This document shows, one piece after another, positions 15,950 to 25,193 of a stretch of DNA of 39,640 nt. How positions within the stretch are numbered: the stretch's first letter is position 1; each line of letters begins with the position of its first letter. Where the stretch lies: positions 1-39,640 of the forward strand of contig CAISZM010000029.1 of assembly GCA_903889965.1 (NCBI GenBank). Reading direction: 5' to 3'. The notes beneath the pieces are model-generated. The model worked only from the letters and a program-made list of their open reading frames with translations. It made no database searches and was not told where the DNA came from. The DNA is from an uncultured Elusimicrobia bacterium (GTDB lineage Bacteria > Elusimicrobiota > Elusimicrobia > Elusimicrobiales > UBA9959). A program made the translations under genes and the position numbers.

Positions 15950-16654
15950 TTATTCCCCAAGGTAAGCACTGCGGACCAGCGGGTTGTCTTGAAGTTCCGC
16001 CGCGGTCCCGCTGAGCTTCATTTCCCCGGCTTCCAGGACATAGGCACGGCTGGCAAGGGTTAAAGCCATCGCGGCGTTCTGTTCCACCACCAGGAGCGTC
16101 ATGCCGCTTTCATGAAAATCAGCCAGCATCGAGAAAATGGACTCCACCAGCTTCGGGGAAAGCCCCATTGAGGGCTCGTCCAGCAGCAGCAGCCTGGGCC
16201 GGCTCATCAGCGCGCGCCCTACGGCCAGCATCTGCTGTTCGCCCCCGGAAAGGGTTCCACCGGACTGTGAGTATCTTTCCTTCAGGCGCGGGAAGAGCGC
16301 GAGCACGCGGTCCAGGTCGCCGGCAAGCGACGAGCGCCGGACCCAGGCGCCCAGGAGGAGGTTCTCTTTTACGCTGAGGTTGCCGAAAATATGGCGCCCC
16401 TCCGGCACGTGAGCGATACCCCTGGCCACCCTTTCGTGAGCCGGGATGGCGGCCAGGTCCTCGCCCTCGAACCGCACGGTCCCGCCGCCCGGTATAAGCC
16501 CGGAGACCGCCCTGAGTATGGAGGATTTCCCCGCCCCGTTGGCGCCGAGAAGCACTACCGTTTCACCGCTATAGACTTCAAATGAAACCGAACGCACGGC
16601 GGCTATCATGCCGTAGCTGACCGTCATGTCCCTGACCTCGAGGAGGGGCTTCAT
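15950..16654 (-). CDS. livF: Branched-chain amino acid type ABC transporter ATPase LivF
   Basis: This 234-residue ABC ATPase has Walker A GANGAGKSS near 38-46, a Q-loop-type region ending AHVPEGRHIFGNLSV near 84 (the PEGR.(I/V)F phrase is diagnostic for LivF), signature LSGGEQQ near 137 and Walker B RLLLLDEPSMGL near 157. It couples ATP hydrolysis to import together with LivG and the permeases LivH and LivM in the inner membrane. The start overlaps the livG stop by four bases. Confidence 0.95.
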   Translation of the reverse strand: MKPLLEVRDMTVSYGMIAAVRSVSFEVYSGETVVLLGANGAGKSSILRAVSGLIPGGGTVRFEGEDLAAIPAHERVARGIAHVPEGRHIFGNLSVKENLLLGAWVRRSSLAGDLDRVLALFPRLKERYSQSGGTLSGGEQQMLAVGRALMSRPRLLLLDEPSMGLSPKLVESIFSMLADFHESGMTLLVVEQNAAMALTLASRAYVLEAGEMKLSGTAAELQDNPLVRSAYLGE

Positions 16655-17460
16655 TTAGCCCTCCCCATATAGGCTTCCATCACGCCGGCGTCGGCCCTTA
16701 CCAGCCCGGGCGTCCCGTCGGCTATGACCATGCCGAAATCGAGCACCACGATATGCGAGCACATCCCCATCACCAGCCGCATCTGGTGTTCTATAAGGAG
16801 CACGGTTAAGGACAGCTCTTTTTTCAGCCGCAGGATAAAAGACATCAGTTCCCCGATTTCGCCGGGGTTCATTCCAGCCGCGGGTTCGTCGAGAAGGATG
16901 AGGGAAGGGCTGGTGCCCGCCGCGCGCAGGATTTCAAGGCGCCGCTGCAGACCGTAGGGGAGGTTTTTAGCTAGTTCGCAGGCGCTGCCCCCGAGGCCGA
17001 ACCGGTCCAGGAGCTCCCGGCTCTGGCGCGTCACCCTTGCCTCCTCGGCGCGGTGCCGGCCGGCGTGGAACAGGGCTTCGAGCGGGTTGACATCCATGCG
17101 GGCATAGTGCGCGGCCCGGACATTGTCGAGGACGCTTAGCTCTTTGAAAAGGCGTATGTTCTGGAAGGTCCTGGCTATGCCCCGCGCGGCTATCTCGGAA
17201 GAACGTAGGCCGTCTATCCCGGACCCGTTAAAGATTATTTTCCCTTTGGAGGGTTTATATACCCCGGTTATCAGGTTGAAGACGGTTGTCTTGCCGGCCC
17301 CGTTCGGACCTATGATACCGGCAAGCTCGCCGGCCGGTATGGAGAAATTAACTCCGCACAGCGCGCGCAGGCCGCCGAAATACTGTGTAACGTCTTTTAA
17401 TTCAAGGGCCGCGGGCGCCGCGCCCGGGGCGCGTGAACCGCAGTTTCCGGCACCCGTCAT
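16651..17460 (-). CDS. livG: Branched-chain amino acid type ABC transporter ATPase LivG
   Basis: A 269-residue ATPase with an extra N-terminal tail of about 18 residues rich in Gly and Ala, Walker A GPNGAGKTT near 50, ARTFQNIRLFKELSVLDNV near 98 (the LivG-type segment), the atypical signature LPYGLQRRLEI near 173 and Walker B LILLDEPAAGMNP near 191. LivG-type proteins normally carry YGxQRRLEI in place of LSGGQ, so this is not a defect. It shares four-base overlaps with livM and livF. Confidence 0.95.
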   Translation of the reverse strand: MTGAGNCGSRAPGAAPAALELKDVTQYFGGLRALCGVNFSIPAGELAGIIGPNGAGKTTVFNLITGVYKPSKGKIIFNGSGIDGLRSSEIAARGIARTFQNIRLFKELSVLDNVRAAHYARMDVNPLEALFHAGRHRAEEARVTRQSRELLDRFGLGGSACELAKNLPYGLQRRLEILRAAGTSPSLILLDEPAAGMNPGEIGELMSFILRLKKELSLTVLLIEHQMRLVMGMCSHIVVLDFGMVIADGTPGLVRADAGVMEAYMGRAK

Positions 17461-18449
17461 TTAGAATCCCCCCCTTCCCGCTCGGAGGAGGGAACCAGCC
17501 ACCTGGCTTCCTTAAGGCCCATCATGCCGCGCGGGCGGAAGATCATCAGCCCCACGAGGAGCAGCGGCATTACCGCCATCCGCCACATCCCCAGCGGGCG
17601 CAGCGCTTCCAGGAGCACGGTGTAGGTGGTCGCGCCCAGGATGGAGCCGGCGATGGATCCCACCCCGCCGAGGTAGACCATCACCAGCATTTCCGTGGAT
17701 TTTAAAATATCGAAAGAGCCGGGGCTGATGTACTGTATGAGGTGGGCGTAAAGCCCGCCTGCTATCCCGGCGAAAAAGGACGAAACAACGAAAGCCAGCA
17801 TCTTAACGTTCCGGGTGTTAACGCCGGTAAGGTCGGCCGCTATCTCGTCCTCGCGCACGGCCAGCACTCCCCGCCCGAAGCGGGAATAGATGAAGTTGCG
17901 TATCACCCAGATAGTGACGACGACCCAGAAGAATACCCAGGGCAGGGTGGTAAGCTTGTCCATGCCCAGGAAACCGCGGGGCCCCCCTACGGCGTCGATG
18001 TTCTCGATGACGGATTTCACTATCATGCTGAAGGCAAGGGTGACTATGGCCAGATAATCGCCCCGCGTTTTGAACGACGGCACGGCCACCACCAGGCCCA
18101 CGGCACCAGCTACCAGTCCGCCCGCCAGCACCGCGCAGGGAAAGGCCCAGAAGGGCGAAAAGGCGGCCAGCGTTCTCACGCTCAGCAGGGAGGAGACATA
18201 AGCCCCCGCCGCCATGAAGCCGGCGTGCCCCACCGAGAATTCCCCCATATAGCCGTTTATCAGGTTAAGGCTCATTGTCAGGATAACGTTGATGCCTATA
18301 AGCATCAGGAGCAGCTGGAGATAGTTGTCGAGGAGGCCGTAGCGCGAAACCGCCAGGGCCGCTATAAAACCGGCCGCGGCCACGGTCCTGGCGTTGAAGT
18401 ATTTGCCGGGCGAGCAGGCGCGGCGCAGGAATTCGGCGGACACTCTCAT
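17457..18449 (-). CDS. livM: Branched-chain amino acid type ABC transporter permease LivM
   Basis: A 330-residue polytopic permease with about nine hydrophobic stretches. Characteristic LivM phrases are visible: LNLINGYMGEFSVGHAGFMAAGAY near 62-85, the PSFKTRGDYLAIVTLAF section near 124-140 and the RED-type cytoplasmic coupling loop GVLAVREDEIAADLTGVN near 194. It pairs with LivH to form the channel. A leader of some 20 residues before the first helix is a little longer than usual. Overlaps livH and livG by four bases each. Confidence 0.95.
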   Translation of the reverse strand: MRVSAEFLRRACSPGKYFNARTVAAAGFIAALAVSRYGLLDNYLQLLLMLIGINVILTMSLNLINGYMGEFSVGHAGFMAAGAYVSSLLSVRTLAAFSPFWAFPCAVLAGGLVAGAVGLVVAVPSFKTRGDYLAIVTLAFSMIVKSVIENIDAVGGPRGFLGMDKLTTLPWVFFWVVVTIWVIRNFIYSRFGRGVLAVREDEIAADLTGVNTRNVKMLAFVVSSFFAGIAGGLYAHLIQYISPGSFDILKSTEMLVMVYLGGVGSIAGSILGATTYTVLLEALRPLGMWRMAVMPLLLVGLMIFRPRGMMGLKEARWLVPSSEREGGDSK

Positions 18450-19321
18450 ACTTTCTGTATCTCCGCCTTACCGAACAGCCCCCGCGGGCGGAAAATGAGC
18501 AGCGTAAGCAGCAGGGAGAACGTTATAAGGTCGCGGTAGGTGGACGGCAGGAAAGCGGCCGTCATTATCTCCACCGTGGCGAGTATATAGGCGCCCAGCA
18601 CGGCGCCGCGTATGTTCCCGATGCCGCCGATGACCGCGGAAATGAAAGCCTTCCAGCCTACGATGATGCCGATATAAGGGTCTATCACGGGGTAGGCCAT
18701 GGCGTACATGACGCCGGCCGCGCCGCCGAGCCCGGAGCCGAGGGCGAAAGTGAGCGCGATTATCTTATCCACCGGCACGCCCATCAGCGGGACGATAAGG
18801 CGGTCGGCGGAGATAGCCCTCATGGCGAGGCCGGCCTTGGTTTTATTTACGATCAGGTGGAGCGCGAACATCAGGCCGAAGGAAATACCGATGGTGGAGA
18901 GCTGGAAAATGGAGACAGACACGCCCCAGGCGTTAAAGCCCAAGGAGGGCAGGAGCGGAGGCACGTATTTGGGATAAGGGTTCAGCCCGAGCGTGAAGTT
19001 CTCGAGGAAGATGCCGACGCCGAGCGAGGTTATTATAGCCGACACCTTGGGGGCGTTCCGCAAAGGGCGGTAGGCTATGCGCTCCGTAGCCACGCCGAGC
19101 AGCGTTACCCCCCCCATCGAGAGAAGCAGCACCGGAACGAAAGCAAGGTGCCAGAGGGCGGCCCCGATGAAACAGAGGAAGGCCCCGACCATAAAAAAAT
19201 CGCCGTGGGCGAAGTTTATCATGGAAAGCACGCCGTAAACCATCGTGTAACCGAGGGCTATGAGCGCGTAGACGCTCCCAAGCTGCACGGCGTTAAGGGC
19301 CTGCTGAAAGAAATATATCAC
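18446..19321 (-). CDS. livH: Branched-chain amino acid type ABC transporter permease LivH (GTG start)
   Basis: This 291-residue permease shows the LivH hallmarks ALIALGYTMVYGVLSMINFAH near 20-40 and MRAISADRLIVPLMGVPVDK near 177-196. The C-terminal end has GNIRGAVLGAYILATVEIM. The start codon is GTG at 19321, with GGAG seven bases upstream, since no ATG lies nearby. It begins 51 bases after livK, too short for a separate promoter with certainty, so it is probably in the same transcript. Confidence 0.95.
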   Translation of the reverse strand: MIYFFQQALNAVQLGSVYALIALGYTMVYGVLSMINFAHGDFFMVGAFLCFIGAALWHLAFVPVLLLSMGGVTLLGVATERIAYRPLRNAPKVSAIITSLGVGIFLENFTLGLNPYPKYVPPLLPSLGFNAWGVSVSIFQLSTIGISFGLMFALHLIVNKTKAGLAMRAISADRLIVPLMGVPVDKIIALTFALGSGLGGAAGVMYAMAYPVIDPYIGIIVGWKAFISAVIGGIGNIRGAVLGAYILATVEIMTAAFLPSTYRDLITFSLLLTLLIFRPRGLFGKAEIQKV

Positions 19322-19372
19322 CGCCGGGCTCCAGGACGAAGATGCACAGATTTAACAGAAAGCCTTTACCAC

Positions 19373-20536
19373 CTAGGGCTGCACGTCGGCGAACCAGGCG
19401 AACCCGCCGTTCTTTATCCGCAGTATCACGGCGCCTTTAACGGGGTCGCCGGAATCCGCGCCGTACTTTATCGTCCCCGTAACCCCTGGATAGGCGGGGA
19501 TCCTGGACAGCGCGTCCCGCACGGCCGTCCTGTCGAGAGTGCCGGCCATGGCGACGGATTTGGCAAGGACCTGGAAGGCGTCGTAAGACAGCGCGGCCAC
19601 GTCGTCCGGCACGGCTCCGTCGTACAGCCCCTTGTAAGCGGCGATGAATTTCTGCGTGACCGGGTTAGTGGTGCCTGGCGAGTAGTGGTTCAAAAGGTAG
19701 GAACCTTCGCAATCGGCGCCGCACATCCTGACCAGGTCCTCGCTGCTCCAGGCGTCCGACCCCAGGAACGGCACCTTTATGCCGAGCCTGCGCGCCTGCT
19801 GCACCTGCAGCGGCACGTCGGTATAATAGCTGGGGAGGAAGATAAGGTCCGGCCCCGCGCTCTTGATCTTGGTGAACTGGGAGGAAAAATCCTTGTCCCC
19901 CTTGGTGTAGGTTTCCATGGCCACCACGCGGCCGCCGTTCTCCTCGAAACTTTTCTTAAAGATCTCGGCCTGGGTCTTGAGAACATCAGAAGCTACGTCG
20001 TAAAGAATGGCCGCCTTCCCGGCTTTAAGCTCCTTGCGGGCGAAACCGCCAAGCACCTTCCCCTCGAAAGTGTCGGTGAAGCAGGCCCGGAAAACGAATT
20101 TCTTGGGCTGCTGGGTTTTGGAGTCAAGGGTGGTTTTAGGGTCGGTGGACCAGGGCGTCACCAGCACCGTGCCGGATTTTTCCGCTATCTCCGAGGCCGG
20201 CAGGGCATTGCTGCTTGAATTAGGCCCGACGATAGCTACCACGTCCGAGCGGTTTATAAGCTTCTGCGCCACGCCCGCGGCCTGCTCGGGTTTCGAGGCG
20301 CTGTCCTCGATAAAAAGCTCCACTTTCTTCTTTACCCCGCCTATCTCTATGCCGCCAGCGTCGTTTATTTCCTGGGCGGCCATCTGCGCGCCGTTTCTGC
20401 AGGAAGCGCCCACCGCCGGGATAGCCCCGGTCAGCTCGGCTATTACCCCGATGCGCACGGTGTCGGTCTTCGCCTTGCCGCAGCCGGCCAGCATGGATAA
20501 TGACGCGAGTATCGCCGCGATATTTTTAGCTTTCAT
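19373..20536 (-). CDS. livK: Branched-chain amino acid type substrate-binding lipoprotein LivK
   Basis: A 387-residue periplasmic binding protein of the Leu/Ile/Val family (two-lobed, type I). The lipoprotein signal peptide ends at lipobox LAGC near residue 20, anchoring it to the membrane. Typical phrases are IGVIAELTGAIPAVGASCRNG (split over 30-50), GAQMAAQEINDAGG, AIVGPNSSSNALPASEIAEKSG near 105 and YDAFQVLAKSV near 325. The family also binds amides, urea and other small polar solutes, so the ligand cannot be named from sequence alone. AAGGAG eight bases before the ATG at 20536 fixes the start; a longer in-frame version exists but lacks such a site. First gene of the liv operon. Confidence 0.94.
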   Translation of the reverse strand: MKAKNIAAILASLSMLAGCGKAKTDTVRIGVIAELTGAIPAVGASCRNGAQMAAQEINDAGGIEIGGVKKKVELFIEDSASKPEQAAGVAQKLINRSDVVAIVGPNSSSNALPASEIAEKSGTVLVTPWSTDPKTTLDSKTQQPKKFVFRACFTDTFEGKVLGGFARKELKAGKAAILYDVASDVLKTQAEIFKKSFEENGGRVVAMETYTKGDKDFSSQFTKIKSAGPDLIFLPSYYTDVPLQVQQARRLGIKVPFLGSDAWSSEDLVRMCGADCEGSYLLNHYSPGTTNPVTQKFIAAYKGLYDGAVPDDVAALSYDAFQVLAKSVAMAGTLDRTAVRDALSRIPAYPGVTGTIKYGADSGDPVKGAVILRIKNGGFAWFADVQP

Positions 20537-20716
20537 AACATCTCCTTGGAAATCCGGGGAACGCGCGGAAAACTTGATCACCGCGGGTTCCGGGCGCCGC
20601 CAAACGCCGCGCGCCCGACATCAGCTACTATGATACAAAAAGTCGGGGCGCCTCCAGGCAGGCCGGCGGTTATTGCTGCGGCGGAAGGCCGGGGAAGCAG
20701 CGCGCCCGGGCCGCGC

Positions 20717-22153
20717 TCAGCCGAGGACCAGGCAGCCGCGGGGAGGCAGGGCGGCGATGAGGCTTTTTCCGGACGCCTTTATCCCGGCGCCGGTATTTAT
20801 AAGCACGCGAGGGTTCGCGCCCGGCGCGATTTTCTTTATGCTGACCTCCCTGGCGGCCGGGCTGTTGTTGATATAGGCCGTAAGGCTTTTCCCGCGGAAA
20901 CTGCGCCGGAAGGCCAGGATCTCGCCGTCGCATTGATCTCCGATGAACTCGAACGAGCCGTTCCCGATCACGGGGTTGTCCCTGCGCAGCGCGGCCAGCT
21001 GCCTGTAGAGCTTGAGCAGGCCGGTGTTCCACGCGCCGTGCCCCCACGGCATAGCGTCGCGGGCGCCGGAGTTAAGCGTACCCTCCATCCCTATTTCCTC
21101 TCCGTAGTAAACGTTGACAGCGCCGGGGAAAAGGAAGGAGAAGACCACGGCCATACGCGCGCGTTCCTCATCCCTCCCGTAGGTATTCAGCATGCGGTCG
21201 GTGTCGTGGCTGGACATCATGTTCATCTGCAGCAGCGTGGTGGCGCGCCTGTATTGCCCGAGCAGCTTCCGGATATCCGCCAGGAATTTGCCCTGGCCGC
21301 ACGGCTCCAGGCGGCGGCCGGCGTAGCGGTGGCTCAGTTCAAGTTTTTCTCCGCCGAAATAGGAGATGCAGGCGGCCGCGAGCGGATAGTTCATGACGGC
21401 GTCGAACTGGTCTCCTTTCAGCCAGCGCCCGGCTCCCCCCCAGATCTCGCCGACGATATAGCAGGAGGGGTTCACGCCCCTGCAGACGCGCGCGAATTCC
21501 CGCCAGAAGCCAGCGTCGTTGATCTCGTGGGGAACGTCGAGCCGCCAGCCGTCTATGCCCTGTTCCAGCCAGTATTTAGCCACCCCGAATATGAACCTGC
21601 GCACCTCGGGGTTCCTGGTGTTGAACTTGGGCAGCGCGGGCAGATCCCACCAGCAGTCATAATTGGGTTTTTCGCCGCGGCCCAGGTTGTACGCTTTCAG
21701 GGGGAAACCATGCGGCTTGAACCAGCGCCGGTAGGGTGAAGCGGCGCCGTTCTCCAGCAGGTGGTTGAACTGGAAGAAGCCGCGGCTGGCGTGGTTGAAG
21801 ACCCCGTCGAGTATTACCTTTATGCCGCGCTTATGGGCGGCCTTCAGGAAAGAAGCCAGTGCCGCGTTGCCGCCGAGCACAGGGTCGACGCTGTAGTAAT
21901 CATGGGTGTGGTAGCGGTGGTTGGCGGCGGAGGCGAACACCGGGTTGAAATAGACGGCGGTGACGCCGAGGTCCCGCAGATAGTCCAGTTTTTCCTCGGC
22001 GCCCCTCAGGTTGCCCCCTTTAAAACCCTCCGGCGTTTCAGGCAAGTCCCACTTTTCAAAGATACCGTCGATCTTCGCCGACTCCGAGCGGGCGAACCTG
22101 TCGGGAAATATCTGGTATATAACCGCGCCTTTAACCCAATCCAAGTGGTTCAT
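20717..22153 (-). CDS. Cytoplasmic GH13 alpha-amylase family enzyme (neopullulanase-like)
   Basis: A 478-residue glycoside hydrolase of family 13. The four conserved regions are visible: DGVFNH at 116-121, GWRLDVPHE at 202-210 with nucleophile Asp206, GEIW at 235-238 with acid/base Glu236, and SSHDTDR at 314-320 with transition-state stabiliser Asp317. The chain begins directly with the barrel (VIYQIFPDRF at 11-20) and ends with a beta-sandwich domain C from about 395. Region 2 and 4 wording resembles the neopullulanase/cyclomaltodextrinase group, but the N-terminal domain of those enzymes is missing. No signal peptide, so it should act on imported or stored maltodextrins inside the cell. It lies 180 bp after livK on the same strand and ahead of it in transcription, with no functional link evident. 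Confidence 0.92.
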   Translation of the reverse strand: MNHLDWVKGAVIYQIFPDRFARSESAKIDGIFEKWDLPETPEGFKGGNLRGAEEKLDYLRDLGVTAVYFNPVFASAANHRYHTHDYYSVDPVLGGNAALASFLKAAHKRGIKVILDGVFNHASRGFFQFNHLLENGAASPYRRWFKPHGFPLKAYNLGRGEKPNYDCWWDLPALPKFNTRNPEVRRFIFGVAKYWLEQGIDGWRLDVPHEINDAGFWREFARVCRGVNPSCYIVGEIWGGAGRWLKGDQFDAVMNYPLAAACISYFGGEKLELSHRYAGRRLEPCGQGKFLADIRKLLGQYRRATTLLQMNMMSSHDTDRMLNTYGRDEERARMAVVFSFLFPGAVNVYYGEEIGMEGTLNSGARDAMPWGHGAWNTGLLKLYRQLAALRRDNPVIGNGSFEFIGDQCDGEILAFRRSFRGKSLTAYINNSPAAREVSIKKIAPGANPRVLINTGAGIKASGKSLIAALPPRGCLVLG

Positions 22154-22277
22154 GGTCTTTCCTTTGCATCAAGGGGGATCCGGCAGCGCCGGGGCAAAAC
22201 CTGGTCCATAACGGTATGATATCAAAAGCCGCAATACCCGGCAAAACCAGTCCCGCCGCGCCAAACCGCGGGGAACC

Positions 22278-22309
22278 AAAGGAAAACCCCGCTGTTGTTC
22301 TGCGGGGTT
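22278..22309 (-). terminator. Intrinsic terminator of the SLC13 transporter gene
   Basis: On the minus strand AACCCCGC (22309-22302) pairs perfectly with GCGGGGTT (22292-22285) over a nine-base loop and is followed by TTTTCCTTT. It lies 100 bases after the transporter stop and ahead of the amylase start, so it separates the two transcripts. Confidence 0.75.
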
Positions 22310-22408
22310 CACCTCGGGGCTGCAGGCAGGTTTACTTATAATCCAGCAGCGTTTTTTCCCGCATTTTATCGTATTCCGGCCCGCTCTCCGGGGGCCGCGC
22401 AGGCCCGT

Positions 22409-23956
22409 TCAGCCGGCCAGGCCGGCCAGCGGCAGCAGCAGGCGCAGCCCGGCCCAGATCAGCAGGAGTCCGACCACGTCGAAAACGAAGCCCGCCTTTA
22501 TCATTTTCACTATCGGCACCAGCCCCGAGCCGTAAACGATGGCGTTGGGCGGCGTCGAGACCGGCAGCATGAATCCCCAGCTGCACCCCAGGATGGCGCC
22601 CAGGGCGGGCGGCACGGGGTTGACGCCCGCGGCCAGGGCCACCGAAATTATAACCGGCACCACCATGTTCGCAGCGGCGGTGTTGGAGGTTATTTCGCTG
22701 GCGACGATGGCGATGAAGGTGGCGGCGAAAGTTATCCCCCACAGCGATTGCGCTCCGGAAAGCCGCAGAAGCCCCTGGCCAACGTGTTCCGCCAGCCCCG
22801 TGGAGAACATAAGGCCGCCCAGGCTCAGGCCTCCCCCGAACAGCAGTAAAGTTCCCCAGTCTATATCTACGGCCTGCCTCCACGAGATGGTAAACTCCCT
22901 TTTCCTCCAATCCACCGGCAGCAGGAAGAGCAGGCCGGCGCCGATAAGCGCGGCGGCCGATTCCGGCAGCCGGGCGGCGTACCATTTGGCCTGCGGCGAG
23001 GCGCTGCCCCAGAAAACCGCCAGGAACCCCGGTATGACCCAGAGGCAGACCGTCACGAGGAAAGCGGCCAGCGAATTCTTCTGGCCACGGCTCCAGGGGC
23101 CCAGCCTGGCCAGCTCCCTGCGCATATGATCGCGGCAGCCGGCTATCACGGGCATTTCCGGCTTGTTAAGGGTGTAAAGTATCAGGAAAAGCGCGGCGTA
23201 CATAACCAGCATCATTGGCACGGCGAAGATCATCCACTGGAAGAACTGTATCTTAACGCCGGCGAATTTTTCTATCATGGCCATGCCTATGAGGTTTGGC
23301 GGGGTACCCACGGGCGTGCCGATGCCGCCGGTGGAGGACGCGTAGGCGGCCATCAGCATGATGGCGGTGGCGAAACGGAAGCTGGCCGGATCCACCTTCC
23401 TGCCGCTTTCTTTCTCCATAAGCCCGGCCATGGCCGAGATTATCCCGAGGCCTATAGGGAACATCATGGCCGTCGTGGCCGTATTGCTTATCCACATCGA
23501 GATCAAAGCGCAGACGGCCCCGTAGACGAAAAGGATGCGCCAGGCGCGGTCGCCCACCCAGCCCGTGGACATGAGCCCGAAAGCGAACCTGCGGTCAAGG
23601 CCGTGCACGGCCATGCCGCGGGCCAGGATGAAACTGCCCAGGAAGAGGAAGATAGTCGGCTCGGCGAAAGGCGCCAGGACGGTTTTAGCGTCGGCCACGC
23701 CGGCCAGTATGCACAGGGCGGCCCCCAGCAGTGCGCTGACCGGTATAGGCACGGGCTCGCCGATCCACCACACGACTATCCAGGCGATGATGCCGGCCAG
23801 CGTGTGGGCCTGGGCCCCGGGCCCGGGCATCGGGCTGAACCAAACGGCTAAAGCGAGCGCCGGCCCCAGGAAAAGGCTGATCCTTTTGCGCCAATCCTCG
23901 ACTTTCTCCTCCAGCGGGGAAACGACCTCCGCCGGGGCGGCGAACTCTTCTTTCAT
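22409..23956 (-). CDS. SLC13/DASS family Na+-coupled anion (dicarboxylate or sulfate) transporter
   Basis: This 515-residue polytopic protein with about eleven membrane helices has the twin motifs of the divalent anion:Na+ symporter family. They are SNTATTAMMFP near 168-178 and its pseudo-repeat SNTAAANMVVPV near 420, each followed by a proline-rich hairpin (GTPVGTPPNLIG near 222 and MLPVSTPPNAIVYGSG near 465). The SNT triplets bind substrate carboxylates and sodium in characterised members. It probably imports C4-dicarboxylates or related anions through the inner membrane; substrate choice cannot be read from the sequence. A hydrophilic leader of some 25 residues precedes helix 1. GGGAG about ten bases upstream serves the ATG. 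Single gene with its own terminator. Confidence 0.93.
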   Translation of the reverse strand: MKEEFAAPAEVVSPLEEKVEDWRKRISLFLGPALALAVWFSPMPGPGAQAHTLAGIIAWIVVWWIGEPVPIPVSALLGAALCILAGVADAKTVLAPFAEPTIFLFLGSFILARGMAVHGLDRRFAFGLMSTGWVGDRAWRILFVYGAVCALISMWISNTATTAMMFPIGLGIISAMAGLMEKESGRKVDPASFRFATAIMLMAAYASSTGGIGTPVGTPPNLIGMAMIEKFAGVKIQFFQWMIFAVPMMLVMYAALFLILYTLNKPEMPVIAGCRDHMRRELARLGPWSRGQKNSLAAFLVTVCLWVIPGFLAVFWGSASPQAKWYAARLPESAAALIGAGLLFLLPVDWRKREFTISWRQAVDIDWGTLLLFGGGLSLGGLMFSTGLAEHVGQGLLRLSGAQSLWGITFAATFIAIVASEITSNTAAANMVVPVIISVALAAGVNPVPPALGAILGCSWGFMLPVSTPPNAIVYGSGLVPIVKMIKAGFVFDVVGLLLIWAGLRLLLPLAGLAG

Positions 23957-23974
23957 AAATAGAGGCTCCCGTTA

Positions 23975-24024
23975 AAATTCAAAAGAAGTCCGCCCGCAGC
24001 TATTTACAGCAGCTTCGGGCGGAC
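23975..24024 (-). terminator. Intrinsic terminator of argF
   Basis: GTCCGCCCG and CGGGCGGAC (24024-24016 and 23996-23988 on the minus strand) form a perfect 9-bp stem around a 19-base loop and are followed by TTCTTTTGAATTTT. It starts 21 bases after the argF stop. Confidence 0.78.
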
Positions 24025-24045
24025 CGGGCCGGCAGCCGTCACCTT

Positions 24046-25050
24046 TCAGTTCCCGAGCGTGGCGACCATCACGGCTTTGATCGTGTGCATGCGGTTCTCG
24101 GCCTGGTCGAAAGCGATGCAGGCTTTCGATTCAAACACGTCCTCGGTGACTTCAATGCCTTTGTGCAGCCCGAACTGCTCGGATACCTGTTTGCCGACCT
24201 TGGTATCCGCGTTGTGGAAAGCCGGCAGGCAGTGCATGAACTTTACGCCGGGGTTGCCGGACTTTTTCATAACTTCCGGGTTCACCTGGTAGGGCTTAAG
24301 CAGCTTTATCCTTTCTGCCCACACTTCCTTGGGTTCGCCCATGGATACCCAGACGTCCGTATGTATATAGTCCGCGCCTTTCACGGCTTCGGCTATCTTG
24401 TCGGTAATGAGAACGCGGGCGCCGGACCCGGCGGCTATATTTTTACAGGTCTTTATCAGCTCCGGGTCGGGCTGCAGGCCTTTCGGTGCGCAGATCCGCA
24501 CATCCATGCCCAGTATGGAACCTATCACCAGGAGGGAGCGGCCCATATTGAACCTGGCGTCGCCGAGGTAAGCGTAGGAGATCTTCTCTAAAGGTTTGGA
24601 GCAGTGCTCCGTCATGGTCAGCACGTCGGCCAGCATCTGGGTAGGGTGCCATTCGTTCGTCAGGCCGTTCCAGACGGGGACGCCGGCGAACCTGGCCAGT
24701 TCTTCCACTATCTCCTGGCCGAAGCCGCGGTATTCGATGCCGTCGTACATCCTGCCCAGTACGCGGGCTGTGTCCTTAACCGTTTCCTTGTGCCCCATCT
24801 GGCTGCCGGTGGGTTCAAGGTAGGTCACGTGCGCGCCCTGGTCGTGGGCGGCCACCTCGAAAGCGCAGCGCGTGCGGGTGGAGGTTTTCTCGAAGATAAG
24901 GGCTACGTTCTTGCCGTCGAGCCGCCGCTGTTCGGTGCCGGCGTATTTCGCGGCCTTGAGGTCTTTGGATAATTTCAGAAGGAAAACGAGCTCTTCTTTC
25001 GTGAAGTCAAGTTCTTTGAGGAAGTTCCTGTTCCGCAGATTGAATCCCAT
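24046..25050 (-). CDS. argF: Ornithine carbamoyltransferase
   Basis: A 334-residue enzyme transferring the carbamoyl group from carbamoyl phosphate to ornithine to give citrulline, in arginine synthesis (or, run backwards, in arginine breakdown). The carbamoyl-phosphate loop STRTR is at 57-61, HPTQ near 135 and the ornithine-binding HCLPAF near 270. The end, [18 protein letters not shown], is nearly the same as in E. coli ArgF/ArgI and in ArcB proteins. Length and wording fit the class shared by enterobacterial anabolic and the arginine deiminase catabolic enzymes. No arcA, arcC or other arg gene is next to it, so direction of use is open. AAGGAGAA before the ATG is a strong ribosome binding site. 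Confidence 0.95.
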   Translation of the reverse strand: MGFNLRNRNFLKELDFTKEELVFLLKLSKDLKAAKYAGTEQRRLDGKNVALIFEKTSTRTRCAFEVAAHDQGAHVTYLEPTGSQMGHKETVKDTARVLGRMYDGIEYRGFGQEIVEELARFAGVPVWNGLTNEWHPTQMLADVLTMTEHCSKPLEKISYAYLGDARFNMGRSLLVIGSILGMDVRICAPKGLQPDPELIKTCKNIAAGSGARVLITDKIAEAVKGADYIHTDVWVSMGEPKEVWAERIKLLKPYQVNPEVMKKSGNPGVKFMHCLPAFHNADTKVGKQVSEQFGLHKGIEVTEDVFESKACIAFDQAENRMHTIKAVMVATLGN

Positions 25051-25100
25051 TTTAATTCTCCTTATTTAATTTCATCGGGGAAATATATCCGGATGCAAAT

Positions 25101-25106
25101 ATTATA
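25101..25106 (-). promoter_or_regulatory. Possible -10 box of argF
   Basis: A perfect TATAAT on the minus strand, 50 bases before the argF start, within an A-rich stretch of an otherwise GC-rich region. The matching -35 sequence is poor (ATGCTT at 17 bases), so the call rests on the -10 box and position only. Confidence 0.35.
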
Positions 25107-25193
25107 CTCTTTTGTTTTGCGTAAGCATAAGCGCGGCCGCCGCCGTTACTCGGACACATTTTCACCCCGCGGTCCGTCGGATAATCATAACCG

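Noticed and set aside
18857-20218. Long plus-strand open frame opposite livH and livK
   Set aside because: It is the antisense shadow of two clear genes; its product is rich in Gly, His and Arg with no domain, as expected from GC-rich complementary frames.
20546-21739. Long plus-strand open frame opposite the amylase
   Set aside because: Antisense to a gene with all four GH13 catalytic regions, and no protein-like features of its own.
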